From Lachancea thermotolerans CBS 6340 (lineage: Eukaryota; Ascomycota; Saccharomycetes; Saccharomycetales; Saccharomycetaceae), in assembly GCF_000142805.1 (NCBI RefSeq), contig NC_013084.1, positions 372,001-436,000 of the forward strand: 64,000 nucleotides of DNA. The letters run 5' to 3'. The notes under the pieces were generated by a model. That model searched no databases. It saw nothing but the letters and a program-made list of their open reading frames with translations, and was not told the DNA's origin. The first letter of the stretch is position 1, and every line of letters starts with the position of its first letter. Below, piece by piece: positions 29,548 through 39,069 of this stretch. The position numbers were made by a program, and so were the translations under genes.

Positions 29548-31272
29548 ATGACAACGATCCTGGAGAGATCCGAAATTGAAGAACGAATCTGTAGAGGTCA
29601 AGCGATTGTGATCTACGATGGAAATGTGCTGAGGCTCGACAAATGGATCAAGTACCATCCAGGGGGCGATAAAGCTATTCATCATATGATAGGCAGGGAT
29701 GCTACTGATGAGATGAAGGCTTACCATTGCGATGAAACGGTTTCAACATTTTTGAAATGGAGAATTGGCAGGGTATCTGGAAGATGGCATAATTTCTTAC
29801 CTCCGATACAGGGTGGTGTGTTCAAGAGCAGAGAGGACCAGGAAGGCTCAGGCCCTTCTTGTGAGCCTGAAAGCGAGTGGCGAGACGTTGATACAAGTGA
29901 CGCTTTCCAAGACATTAGTAAAACGAAGCGAATGTGCGGTGAGCCAGATGTCAAGATATATCCGAAAATTCCACAGGGCGTAGTGCCAACACTAGATCTG
30001 AAGCTTGCCTTCGAGAAAAAAGTCGTTACAGATCCTCAAGATATTACGGAGAACTACGACAATGAGCAGGTCAAGCACGATTTGTTAACGCTCCCAAGCC
30101 TCGATGCCGAGACACAAGACTGGCTGTCCCAAGAGTATAATGAGATGCATCAAGAAGTTATTCAAGCAGGCCTCTACAAATGCAATTATTTCAGGTACGC
30201 CAAGGAGCTCTTGAGAATTGGAGCTCTTTTTGGTTTATCTTACTTCCTTCTGTTTCACAAAAACCAGAAATTTTGGAGCGCCGTATCCATGGGTGCTGCA
30301 TGGCAGCAGCTTGTCTTCATCGCCCACGACGCTGGGCACATTGGAATTACCCATAACTATCAGGCTGATAATATTATTGGTATGGTGATCGCGTCCTGGA
30401 TCGGTGGTCTTTCGCTTGGATGGTGGAAGCGTAATCACAACGTCCACCACCTTGTAACAAACGATCCTATACATGACCCCGACATTCAGCACTTACCTTT
30501 CTTTGCTGTTAGCACAAGGCTGTTCAATAACATCTATTCAACCTACTACGAAAGGTTCTTGTGGTTTGACAAATTTGCTCAAAAGGTTATTCCTCTTCAA
30601 AGGTTTTTATATTATCCTATACTTGCGTTCGGGAGGTTTAACTTATACCGTCTGAGCTGGATGCATGTACTGCTGGGCCAAGGGCCCCGTCGCGGGAAAG
30701 CTGCTTGGTTTCGCTACTTTGAACTAGCTGGTCTCATTTTTTTCAACTATTGGTTTTTCTACCTAATTGTAATATGCAGGCTTCATACCGGCTGGGAAAG
30801 GTTTCAATACATCATGGTCTCGCATATCACTACTATGCTTGTTCACGTTCAAATCACTCTATCACATTTTGCCATGTCAACATCAGACCTTGGCGTAGCT
30901 GAGGGCTTCCCAATGCGTCAATTAAGGACATCAATGGATGTTGATTGCCCACGCTGGCTTGACTTTTTGCATGGCGGGCTACAATTTCAAGTGGTGCATC
31001 ATTTATTCCCTCGACTTCCTCGCCATAACTTGAGAGACGCTCAACCCTTTGTAATCAAGTTCTGCGAAAAAGTCGGGCTCACTTACTCCATTTATGGGTT
31101 TAAGAAGGGCAACGGCGTTGTGCTAGGAAGGCTAGAGGAGATCGCGCAACAGGCTAAGACCATGCTCAAATGCGCCCAAACAATGGAACAAGAAGCTAAT
31201 TCCCGGCCCAAGCCTAATATTAGTGCCCCAATAGATCATACGTGCAGCAGCAAGCGGCACAAACTTGCATAA
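29548..31272 (+). CDS. Delta-8 sphingolipid (long-chain base) desaturase
   Basis: 574 residues. It is a front-end desaturase with an N-terminal cytochrome b5 domain, whose haem motif HPGGDKAIHHMIGRDATDEM lies near residues 36-55. Three histidine boxes follow: HDAGH (about 260), HNVHH (about 297) and QVVHH (about 481), the Gln in the last box being typical of b5-fused desaturases. The family makes the delta-8 double bond of ceramide bases used in fungal glucosylceramides. S. cerevisiae lacks it, while Kluyveromyces and Lachancea keep it. It is inserted between DBP3 and OXR1. Predicted location is the ER membrane. Confidence 0.9.
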   Translation: MTTILERSEIEERICRGQAIVIYDGNVLRLDKWIKYHPGGDKAIHHMIGRDATDEMKAYHCDETVSTFLKWRIGRVSGRWHNFLPPIQGGVFKSREDQEGSGPSCEPESEWRDVDTSDAFQDISKTKRMCGEPDVKIYPKIPQGVVPTLDLKLAFEKKVVTDPQDITENYDNEQVKHDLLTLPSLDAETQDWLSQEYNEMHQEVIQAGLYKCNYFRYAKELLRIGALFGLSYFLLFHKNQKFWSAVSMGAAWQQLVFIAHDAGHIGITHNYQADNIIGMVIASWIGGLSLGWWKRNHNVHHLVTNDPIHDPDIQHLPFFAVSTRLFNNIYSTYYERFLWFDKFAQKVIPLQRFLYYPILAFGRFNLYRLSWMHVLLGQGPRRGKAAWFRYFELAGLIFFNYWFFYLIVICRLHTGWERFQYIMVSHITTMLVHVQITLSHFAMSTSDLGVAEGFPMRQLRTSMDVDCPRWLDFLHGGLQFQVVHHLFPRLPRHNLRDAQPFVIKFCEKVGLTYSIYGFKKGNGVVLGRLEEIAQQAKTMLKCAQTMEQEANSRPKPNISAPIDHTCSSKRHKLA

Positions 31273-31523
31273 AAATATATACCCCTTTAGACTCACACAT
31301 TTACCCTCTAACGTTTAAACAGTTCGTACCCTTCTAGTTTTCAAACCCTTTTCTCTTCTCGAACCTTTTCTACGAGCCATAAATGTCTCCTAACGCACCA
31401 TCATAGTTTACGTTCTCGGACTACCTCTTCAAGGTGGTGCTAATAGATTCGAGCTACCACCTCCCCTTCACAAACATCGAAAAGAGCAGGACTCTTCGAA
31501 CTAGATCTAACAGTTCTAACAAA

Positions 31524-32264
31524 ATGTTCAAAGGTAGGTTGTCAAGCCTAAGAAGATCTTTTACGAGCCCTGAAGCGGACTCATCATCCAACGAAACAAA
31601 AGAGGAAAGCGGCCGCTCCAGTTTCTTCGACGAGGAACCCTTGCCAGAGGTTTCATTCCATGGGTATGCTGCAACAACCAAGCATCGACTGTTGACGCCG
31701 GAAATATCTGACGAGGTCAGAAATCAAATGCCCACTCGTATACAGCTGTACCCTGACTGGCAGCTGCTGTATAGTCTTGAACAAGACGGTGCATCTCTCC
31801 ATTCATTATATGGCAAAGTGGCACCCGATGCCAAGAACCCCGGGCGGGTCGGTTATGTGCTACTAATTGAGGATCGCAAGGGGGGCATTTTCGGTGCATA
31901 TACGAATGAACCTTTTCGGCCCACTGAACGCAAACGCTATTATGGTAATGGCGAGTGCTTTCTATGGAAAATTGAAAAGGCTGCTACTATCAACATCGGA
32001 AATGCCAAAGCTTCATGCTCTAGGAGCTCCGACCACCATTGGAGATTCCGGTCTTACCCCTTCACCGGCCTCAACGAGTTCGTAATATATTGTACGAGCG
32101 AGTTCCTATCGATGGGCGCGGGAAATGGACACTACGGTCTCTGGTGTGATAGCAGTCTCATAAATGGAGTATCCGACCCCAGTCTAACATTTGGAAACGA
32201 TGTCTTAAGCCGCGAGGGCAATAAGTTCCACATAGTTAACTTAGAAGTGTGGAGGGTCGGCTAA
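31524..32264 (+). CDS. OXR1: Oxr1, TLDc-domain oxidation resistance protein
   Basis: 246 residues from ATG 31524; the frame extends upstream to a GTG at 31434. The TLDc domain fills about residues 55-245, with WQLLYSLEQDGASLHSLY, GGIFGAYTNEPF, GNGECFLWK and the C-terminal GHYGLWCDSSL...FHIVNLEVWRVG. Yeast Oxr1 protects from oxidative damage and disassembles the V-ATPase. A short upstream ORF (ATG 31383, eight codons) precedes it. It converges on KXD1 with only 16 bp between stops. Confidence 0.94.
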   Translation: MFKGRLSSLRRSFTSPEADSSSNETKEESGRSSFFDEEPLPEVSFHGYAATTKHRLLTPEISDEVRNQMPTRIQLYPDWQLLYSLEQDGASLHSLYGKVAPDAKNPGRVGYVLLIEDRKGGIFGAYTNEPFRPTERKRYYGNGECFLWKIEKAATINIGNAKASCSRSSDHHWRFRSYPFTGLNEFVIYCTSEFLSMGAGNGHYGLWCDSSLINGVSDPSLTFGNDVLSREGNKFHIVNLEVWRVG

Positions 32265-32280
32265 CAGATGTTTTGATGGT

Positions 32281-32928
32281 TTAAGTTTTGCGCTCAAAAA
32301 TCTCCTCCCTAGCCTGGTTAAATTCAATTGGGTACCGAGTTTCGAAAGCGCTGCCTATTTTGTCCACCTGCTTTGCAATGTGCTGTAAATTACGGCTGAT
32401 CCTCTTAGAGGTCTGCGCACCTTGCGCAAATCGGGTCTCGAAATAACGAAGTTTCTGTTGGACCTCTTGAGATAGTTTTTCAAGCTCCCTGCTTTTTGAG
32501 TTGATGAGCCCAGAAGTCCTGGTCTGTAACGCTATTGCTTCTGAAAAATCGGCAGCGTTAAGGGCTTGTGAAAGCGATTGAAACAAATATTTCGAAGTAT
32601 CAAACATGGGTGTATCTAACTGACCCATCACAAAAGTGTTGCTAGTCTCAGGCACCATCTGATCTAGGAACGCGTCACCACCACTCTCAGCATCGTAATC
32701 GCTCTCAGCATCGTAGTCGCTATCCTCAAACTCAGATCTACTGCTGCCCTCAGATAGTTGGATGTCAATCTCCTCGGGTTCGGGAATTGCATACATCTGC
32801 GAATTAACGCTTGCGGTTCTGGTGCGCAGGCCAACACTTCCGCTACCGTCCTCATCCATTGCACATCGATTTGTAACTTTTTCAGGGAAGATTACTGGAC
32901 CAACCGGGACCTTACACCATTCATTCAT
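32281..32928 (-). CDS. KXD1: Kxd1, BLOC-1 subunit
   Basis: 215 residues from the first ATG; a second ATG at 32859 would give 192 and is equally possible. The C-terminal KxDL region (FDTSKYLFQSLSQALNAADFSEAIALQTRTSGLINSKSRELEKL... PIEFNQAREEIFERK) matches S. cerevisiae Kxd1 closely. The N-terminal half is acidic, with the repeated DYDAESDYDAES. Kxd1 belongs to the yeast BLOC-1 complex on endosomes, which brings the Rab5-GAP Msb3 to Vps21. Confidence 0.93.
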   Translation of the reverse strand: MNEWCKVPVGPVIFPEKVTNRCAMDEDGSGSVGLRTRTASVNSQMYAIPEPEEIDIQLSEGSSRSEFEDSDYDAESDYDAESGGDAFLDQMVPETSNTFVMGQLDTPMFDTSKYLFQSLSQALNAADFSEAIALQTRTSGLINSKSRELEKLSQEVQQKLRYFETRFAQGAQTSKRISRNLQHIAKQVDKIGSAFETRYPIEFNQAREEIFERKT

Positions 32929-33045
32929 TATTAGCTGATCTTAGTATACAGTGATTTATAACTAACGATTTTATGATATTACATTGTCACTTAAGCCTTT
33001 CGAACAGTAGCCAAAAGCAGTCAATTGAAACCTGGAACGAGCCAA

Positions 33046-35877
33046 ATGACCTCGCTATACGCTCCTTCGGCTGACGATGTCATGCGAAGATTGAGGCCTT
33101 TTGGCCTTTTTTTCGAAAAGTCGCTGAAAGACCTAATTAAGGGCATCCGGAGTTGTGGCGAGAATTCTGAGGAACTTGAACGTTTTCTGAGCAAGACTCT
33201 CTCAGAATGTCGACAGGAAGTTGAATCACCAGATTTAGACCTGAAAACCAATGCTGTGGTCAAGTTGACTTACCTCGAAATGTATGGCTTCGACATGTCA
33301 TGGGCCAACTTCTATATCTTAGAGGTCATGAGTAGCAATAGATTGCAGCACAAGCGTGTTGGGTACTTGGCCGCTTCGCAATCATTCCACAAAGATCCCG
33401 ACATCTTGATGCTTGCCACAAACTTACTGAAGAAAGACCTCAAATACGATGGAAACAATGACGTTCTAAAAATGGGGGTCACTCTTAGCGGGCTCTCGAC
33501 AATGGTAACAGCGCCATTGGCAAGAGATATTTGCGGTGATCTCTTTAGTATGCTTGGAAGCTCGAAGCCTTATATCCGGAAGAAAGCTATTTCTGCTCTG
33601 TTCAAGGTGTTTTTACAGTATCCTGAGGCCCTTCGAGACAATTTTGACAAATTTGTAGCGAAGTTGGAAGATGAGGATATGTCCGTGGTTTCGGCTACTG
33701 TTAGCGTGATTTGCGAGTTGTCGAAAAAGAACCCTCATCCGTTTGTTCAGCTCTCGCCATTGCTTTACGAAACACTTTTCACCATCGACAACAATTGGAT
33801 AATTATTAGGCTACTCAAGCTTTTCACAAACCTTTCGCAAGTTGAGCCCAAACTTAGAGTCAAGGTGCTACCAAAAATATTAGAGCTAATGGAAGTTACC
33901 TCAGCAACCTCAGTAATTTACGAATCGATCAACTGTATTGTGAAGGGGCACATGCTAGAGCCTGACGACTACGATACTGCCTTAAGCTGTCTCGAAGAGC
34001 TTACCAAATTTTGCAATTCCAATGATCCAAACCTGAGGTATATCAGTGTCGTTCTATTCTACAAAATCGGGAAAATAAACACGAGCTTCATATCTGAGTT
34101 CAACACCCTAGTAATCCGCCTGTTAAAAGACGTGGACATATCCATTAGAAGCCGCGCCCTGGAATTGTTGGAAGGGATAACCGATGACGAGAATATTGCA
34201 CAGATCGTGCAAATTCTTGTTAAACAGTTCGCTGACAAGGACGTGGTGCTTGCTAACAAGCTATTCAAACAAACAAGGCAAGAAAATATCGAAATCGAAG
34301 TTCCTAACTCGTACAAAATCAAAATGGTTAGCACTATACTAAGGATTTGTTCTCTGAACAACTATGCCAATGTGCCCGACTTTGATTGGTACCTTGCAGT
34401 TTTATCTGACTTATGCGTGATATCCCAAGATTTGAACGATGAAGCCATTGGGCTACAGCTTGGAGCCGAGCTGAGGAACATCATGGTAAAGGTGCCTAGC
34501 ATGAGAGAAACTTGTATTTCTACGATAGTGGGACTCGTTTCGAACAATGACATCTGTCGGCAACTACCAATGGTTCTCAAGGAATGTCTTTGGTGTATTG
34601 GTGAGTACCCGTCTTCTATAAGCAACGGGGATGACATCATTAAGTTAATAACCCGGCAACGAAGGCTGACACCAGAAGTGCAACAGATCGCGGCACAAGC
34701 ACTGATTAAGATTTTTAGCAGTTGGTGCAACACAAACGGTAACGTACCAATAAACGATGTGAAACACACTATTCAGGAATTGATCTCATTTTTCGAGTCC
34801 TTAAGCTCATCAAAATCATTTGAGGTTCAAGAGAGGTGCGTAGAGTTCCTTGAATTTTTCAAACTATGCGCCGAATCACTAGAGCAAAATGATGAGGAAC
34901 TGCCACTTCTAATCACTGAGGTTTTACCTAGCTTTTTCAATGCATACGAGCTCAATCCGATACTTCATGGAACCCTCAAGAAGGTTCAAAACAGTCTCTC
35001 AATTGATTTGGAGACTCCATTCCTCAGCGAAGATGAAGTCAAAAACCTCTTAGAGGAAGAATCCTCTAAACATGAAGCCGAATCAATGCTAGCTTCAGAT
35101 CTCGACATGGACGACGAGTTCGAAGAAGACGACGCCATTGAAAATCCTGCACACGAAGACAAACTATTGGGCGATCGTAGTCGTGATGATTTGGCGGAAG
35201 AAGAAAGGAGAGTTTTGGAGGAGGAACGAAGGAAAGAGAAATTAACAAATCCATTTTACCTGGAGGGGGACTACGAGGATTTCGCTGCCAAGAGAGAAAA
35301 CCCGCTCATCGATTTTAATGATAACCAAGATCAAAACTATCCCGAGTCAAGCTCGCTTATTGCTGGCGAGCTCAAGCACGTTTCTGAGACTTCAAAGAAA
35401 ACGAAGAAAGAGAGGAAAAAGAAGAAGAAGAAGGCCGAGGTTCTAATCGATGAAGGTGTACCCGAAATCACTAGCGATGTCGCAGCCATTCCAGAACCAC
35501 AACCAGCCAAAAGTATCTCATCAAGCAAGAACTCAAGTAGAATCAACCTCAAAATGCAGACCAAATTAGAAAGCTTCAATTTCGACCAGCCTCAAAAATA
35601 TGTGGAAGATTCAGGCGCTGCCGGCACTGAGGGGCAACAGGAAATTGACCAGCTAAGAGCAAAGTTCGCAGAATCTTCGCTTGGCCAAGATATGGATGAA
35701 GAAGTTGTCATTGTAAAGCGAAAGAAGAAGAAGAGATCAAAAGACAAAAAGCATTCAAAAAAGAAAGATGTTGAACATCACTCAGCTCATGGCGAGCCAG
35801 CGAAATGCGACTCAGGGCAAAATCCGCAAGCAGAAAACGCTTCAGCCCACGACCAGACTGCTCATGAATCACTCTGA
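33046..35877 (+). CDS. APL5: Apl5, AP-3 adaptor delta subunit
   Basis: 943 residues from ATG 33046 (seven codons after a TTG). The N-terminal adaptin trunk (about 1-600) is made of HEAT-like helices with MRRLRPFGLFFEKSLKDLIKGIR, typical of delta-adaptin. The hinge (about 680-760) is acidic, and the rest Lys- and Ser-rich (KKTKKERKKKKKK, KRKKKKRSKDKKHSKKK). AP-3 carries cargo such as alkaline phosphatase and Vam3 from Golgi to vacuole, bypassing endosomes. It is followed by DDC1 as on chromosome XVI. Confidence 0.96.
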   Translation: MTSLYAPSADDVMRRLRPFGLFFEKSLKDLIKGIRSCGENSEELERFLSKTLSECRQEVESPDLDLKTNAVVKLTYLEMYGFDMSWANFYILEVMSSNRLQHKRVGYLAASQSFHKDPDILMLATNLLKKDLKYDGNNDVLKMGVTLSGLSTMVTAPLARDICGDLFSMLGSSKPYIRKKAISALFKVFLQYPEALRDNFDKFVAKLEDEDMSVVSATVSVICELSKKNPHPFVQLSPLLYETLFTIDNNWIIIRLLKLFTNLSQVEPKLRVKVLPKILELMEVTSATSVIYESINCIVKGHMLEPDDYDTALSCLEELTKFCNSNDPNLRYISVVLFYKIGKINTSFISEFNTLVIRLLKDVDISIRSRALELLEGITDDENIAQIVQILVKQFADKDVVLANKLFKQTRQENIEIEVPNSYKIKMVSTILRICSLNNYANVPDFDWYLAVLSDLCVISQDLNDEAIGLQLGAELRNIMVKVPSMRETCISTIVGLVSNNDICRQLPMVLKECLWCIGEYPSSISNGDDIIKLITRQRRLTPEVQQIAAQALIKIFSSWCNTNGNVPINDVKHTIQELISFFESLSSSKSFEVQERCVEFLEFFKLCAESLEQNDEELPLLITEVLPSFFNAYELNPILHGTLKKVQNSLSIDLETPFLSEDEVKNLLEEESSKHEAESMLASDLDMDDEFEEDDAIENPAHEDKLLGDRSRDDLAEEERRVLEEERRKEKLTNPFYLEGDYEDFAAKRENPLIDFNDNQDQNYPESSSLIAGELKHVSETSKKTKKERKKKKKKAEVLIDEGVPEITSDVAAIPEPQPAKSISSSKNSSRINLKMQTKLESFNFDQPQKYVEDSGAAGTEGQQEIDQLRAKFAESSLGQDMDEEVVIVKRKKKKRSKDKKHSKKKDVEHHSAHGEPAKCDSGQNPQAENASAHDQTAHESL

Positions 35878-36052
35878 GCACCAATTCACATGAAGAAGTT
35901 GGATCCGCCTATAAACGTGACACTTATCGCCAGTATCACACAGAACGATAAAATGAGCTCAAGCATCAGTATTTGACGTTAAATAGTTTATCAGTAAAAT
36001 TGAAATCTCTAGCGGCTAAAACATGTTGTATCTTCATAGATCAGGATAAGCC

Positions 36053-37687
36053 ATGATATTCAAGGCTAGTATCATAAAGGCAGAAAACCATAGTGTTTGG
36101 AGGAGGGCCGTTCAAATGTTGAGCACATTGCATGAGGATATCAAGCTCACAATAACAAGTAGTGAGCTAATAGTATGGTCCATGAATAGCGCAGATACTT
36201 CAATGAGCCAAATACGCTTCAAGCGCAACTTCTTCGATGAGTATGAGTTTCAGCCTGAAAACACTGTTTTCGGAGAAGATGGGCTGCAACAAGTCGAGGA
36301 TAGAGCTCTCGTGGTTCATAAGCTCTATTCATTCAAGACGAATGGGAAGCATTTGTCAGTTCTATTCCGCAAGCCTGAGAATGATAATATCAAAAGTCTC
36401 GAACTGGCAATTCATAACGGGGCGGCATGCCCCGAATCTCTAGCAAATAAGTTGCAGATCACGATACACACGGAGAATCTGATGTTGAAGGAGTACGTTC
36501 CTCACATTATACCTATTAAATATGACCCTATCGTGATAAATCTCAGGTACAAGAAAAGGTTTCTGGAGGTGTATGGCAGCTCCTCAGAGACGCAAGAGGA
36601 ACAGCTTGATCCGCGGCTGCTCGAAATATTTCGGAAGTTCGATCGAGAGCTCTCAGAATCATATTTCAACAATGACATTGTATCAAATACCAAAAGAAGC
36701 CGGGACTTGGTTCCTGAAGATGAGATCAACTATTTGTGTTGCAATATCCAACTTTTAAAGAATTTCATCGACAGTTGCAACACAGGTGCTACTGAAGAAG
36801 TTAAGCTTGAAGTCTCCTTATCGAAGCTATGTTTGACGGCGTTCACGAGGGGAGTATACAGCAAAAACAATGACATCCTGCGCAATGCAATGCGAGCAAG
36901 CAATACAGTCGGGACAAGCGACCTAGAGCATTACTGCCTATTTACAACGACCGGGGACGACGACCAAAGAAGACCGCCTTCTAAAGTTGTTTCGTTTGGT
37001 ATGAAGGACTTCCGTAATTTTATCAATACTGTGGCGTTCTGGAGGAACGATCAGGAGATACACATGTGGTTCTGCCGGCCAGGAGACCCTGTTTTCCTGG
37101 AGCTGGATAAAGACGATCTGTGTCTTGAACTGGTGCAGGTCACCAGCAGTAATGAAGATTTAGTGCCATCGGGGAACAAAATTAAGACCCAAACAACTAG
37201 TCCTCTAAAAGAAATTGTTCATATTAAACTCGGCAGCCCGCGAAAGTCTCCGTTAAAGGGCCTCACGCCAAGTAAGACGCCGTCATCAAATGAAACGACT
37301 AGCCCCTTAAAGCCAAAGACTCTATTTGTCAAAGAAAAGAGTTTTGATGCTGATCAACAAAGATGGAAAAACCCTGTCCGCGGCAAGCGACTGCCTGACA
37401 GCCAAGAAGAAATTCCCAAAAGCTTACATCATGCGCCCAACGAACCAGCATTCAAAGCACAGCGCACGCAGACGACAATAGAGTGGGGCCAAAGTGTACC
37501 CGAATCCGCGAACGATGCTGCCGCAACCGCCCTTGATCAAAGGGATCTCTTGAAGCAAGAGAAGAGGAAGTTCTTACAGAATATTAGAAATGAGCGGGAG
37601 AAAGACGTCGAAAAAGACGAGCCTACTCAGGGTGTAGACGAGTTTGGCCCTACTCAAGTCGACAAACCAAAAGGTCTTTTCGATTAA
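36053..37687 (+). CDS. DDC1: Ddc1, 9-1-1 checkpoint clamp subunit (Rad9 homologue)
   Basis: 544 residues (S. cerevisiae 612). The PCNA-like region (about 1-370) has VWRRAVQMLSTLHEDIKLTITSSELIVWSMN and YDPIVINLRYKKRFLEVYG, strongly like yeast Ddc1. The tail contains several S/T-P sites (TSPLKE, SPRKSP, TSPLKP), a Trp near the TTIEWG motif, and the conserved C-terminus GPTQVDKPKGLFD. Ddc1 forms a ring with Rad17 and Mec3, is loaded by Rad24-RFC, and stimulates Mec1 directly through aromatic residues in its tail. Confidence 0.96.
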   Translation: MIFKASIIKAENHSVWRRAVQMLSTLHEDIKLTITSSELIVWSMNSADTSMSQIRFKRNFFDEYEFQPENTVFGEDGLQQVEDRALVVHKLYSFKTNGKHLSVLFRKPENDNIKSLELAIHNGAACPESLANKLQITIHTENLMLKEYVPHIIPIKYDPIVINLRYKKRFLEVYGSSSETQEEQLDPRLLEIFRKFDRELSESYFNNDIVSNTKRSRDLVPEDEINYLCCNIQLLKNFIDSCNTGATEEVKLEVSLSKLCLTAFTRGVYSKNNDILRNAMRASNTVGTSDLEHYCLFTTTGDDDQRRPPSKVVSFGMKDFRNFINTVAFWRNDQEIHMWFCRPGDPVFLELDKDDLCLELVQVTSSNEDLVPSGNKIKTQTTSPLKEIVHIKLGSPRKSPLKGLTPSKTPSSNETTSPLKPKTLFVKEKSFDADQQRWKNPVRGKRLPDSQEEIPKSLHHAPNEPAFKAQRTQTTIEWGQSVPESANDAAATALDQRDLLKQEKRKFLQNIRNEREKDVEKDEPTQGVDEFGPTQVDKPKGLFD

Positions 37688-37762
37688 AGCGTCCGAGCTA
37701 GAGAAGATGCAGCAGGAATTTTTTTCCGGTTATTAATTAAACATACATGCAAGACGCCAAAC

Positions 37763-38140
37763 TTATTCTGCCTTGGCAGATTTGGTAGTTTCTTCCAGGC
37801 TTGGCTCCCGGTCGCTTAAGTAGTGGTAATTTACGAAGCGGAACGCTTGGCCAACCTGCGCGGCTTCATTTACAACATGGCATCCAAACAGAAGAAAATT
37901 CTTAGGCTGAACCGCAAGAGCGTATCTCATGAAAACGGCTGAGTACATGATAAGGGCGCCTGTCATCGGACCAGAGATCAACTCAGGGTCTTTTTGCAAG
38001 TCATAGATTGCCGCTAAAGGAATACCAAAGTTGGAAACAGGACCCCAAAAGTGGGTAGTGAAAACGTATTTCAGCGTTTCTTTGTTGATGTAACGACTGA
38101 AAAGTGATTGAGCAACGGCCCTTTGTGCTGGTTGGGTCAT
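37763..38140 (-). CDS. MPC1: Mpc1, mitochondrial pyruvate carrier subunit
   Basis: 125 residues from ATG 38140: MTQPAQRAVAQSLFSRYINKETLKY aligns with yeast MSQPVQRAAARSFLQKYINKETLKY. Family motif FTTHFWGPVSNFGIPLAAIYDL and three hydrophobic segments are present, ending in FGCHVVNEAAQVGQ. Mpc1 forms a heterodimer with Mpc2 or Mpc3 that imports pyruvate through the inner membrane. The frame continues open for 84 codons upstream but without an ATG. Confidence 0.97.
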   Translation of the reverse strand: MTQPAQRAVAQSLFSRYINKETLKYVFTTHFWGPVSNFGIPLAAIYDLQKDPELISGPMTGALIMYSAVFMRYALAVQPKNFLLFGCHVVNEAAQVGQAFRFVNYHYLSDREPSLEETTKSAKAE

Positions 38141-39069
38141 TCTTGCAGTAGTTTTTCTGGATTTAAGTCGAGCGGCAAGGGCGAATTCCTCTAGGGTATT
38201 AGCTGAAGGGTCAAGACTCCGTGCGTGCTTGTAACAAATGAAATCTTTGTTGTATGCAGAAATTAAAATGGGGTTGTGACCTAGTTTTTTTTCAAGTAGA
38301 ATACGACCCGTATTAAATGAAACATGACCAATTAGATTCCCAACAAGTGATGTTTGCAGTAACAAACGCGGTTGAGCGAGTATCTCTTGTGCTTAAGGGC
38401 CTAAAAAAACGTAACAATACCAGCGTTCTCTATTTCTAGGCTTTGAGCTGAAACCACAATCATTGAAGGCCCCTTTTTTTGCAATGTATTTGTCGTTGAA
38501 GAGCATAGTACTCATTCGGAGTTGATAGGTTTAACGAAACGCCTTCATGGCGTCGCAGTCAATTTTGAAGTTGGGGCTTTAATTGAGCTTTAGTCCTCAA
38601 GTTTAATTTTCGCTTGCCCAACAGCACGAAACACATTTCACAAATGTTTCTGATCAACATTTTTGGCCGCCGAACCCCTAATAAATTACTTGCTATCAAT
38701 ATTGAGCATGATTAAAGGCGAGACTGTTGGAATCGGGTGAGAGGTTTTTGTTTTGAGAATAAGACCTACAACTGTTGAATCTAATCGGCTCTGATGAAAA
38801 ATCAGAGAAAAAACAGGCCTGGAGATGGGCTTTGTTGTCGCTTCTCCAAATCCTCCTTACTAAGAAGCTGCAAACTCGCTACCAAGCGTGCCAGGCAGTA
38901 CGAAGACGGCGATTCAAGAGACCCTAGCGGCTTGAAAAGATTATTAGCGCCAATGGCGTGCGCAGTGATGAAGCTGAAAATCTTAGATGGGCGATGACCG
39001 AAGAGCACATCATCGCGAGATATTGGTAGTAGAGATAGGAAAGTTAATGTGTCTTTATGAGCTAGCGAA
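38141..39069. other. Divergent promoter region MPC1/RSA1
   Basis: About 930 bp. No supported gene; the ATG ORF at 38794-38997 (67 codons) has no family features. AT-rich around 38390-38700. Confidence 0.45.

Noticed and set aside
38141-38365. Open frame upstream of MPC1 read as an N-terminal extension
   Set aside because: No ATG in it, and the N-terminus at 38140 aligns with yeast Mpc1; a spliced exon was not seen.
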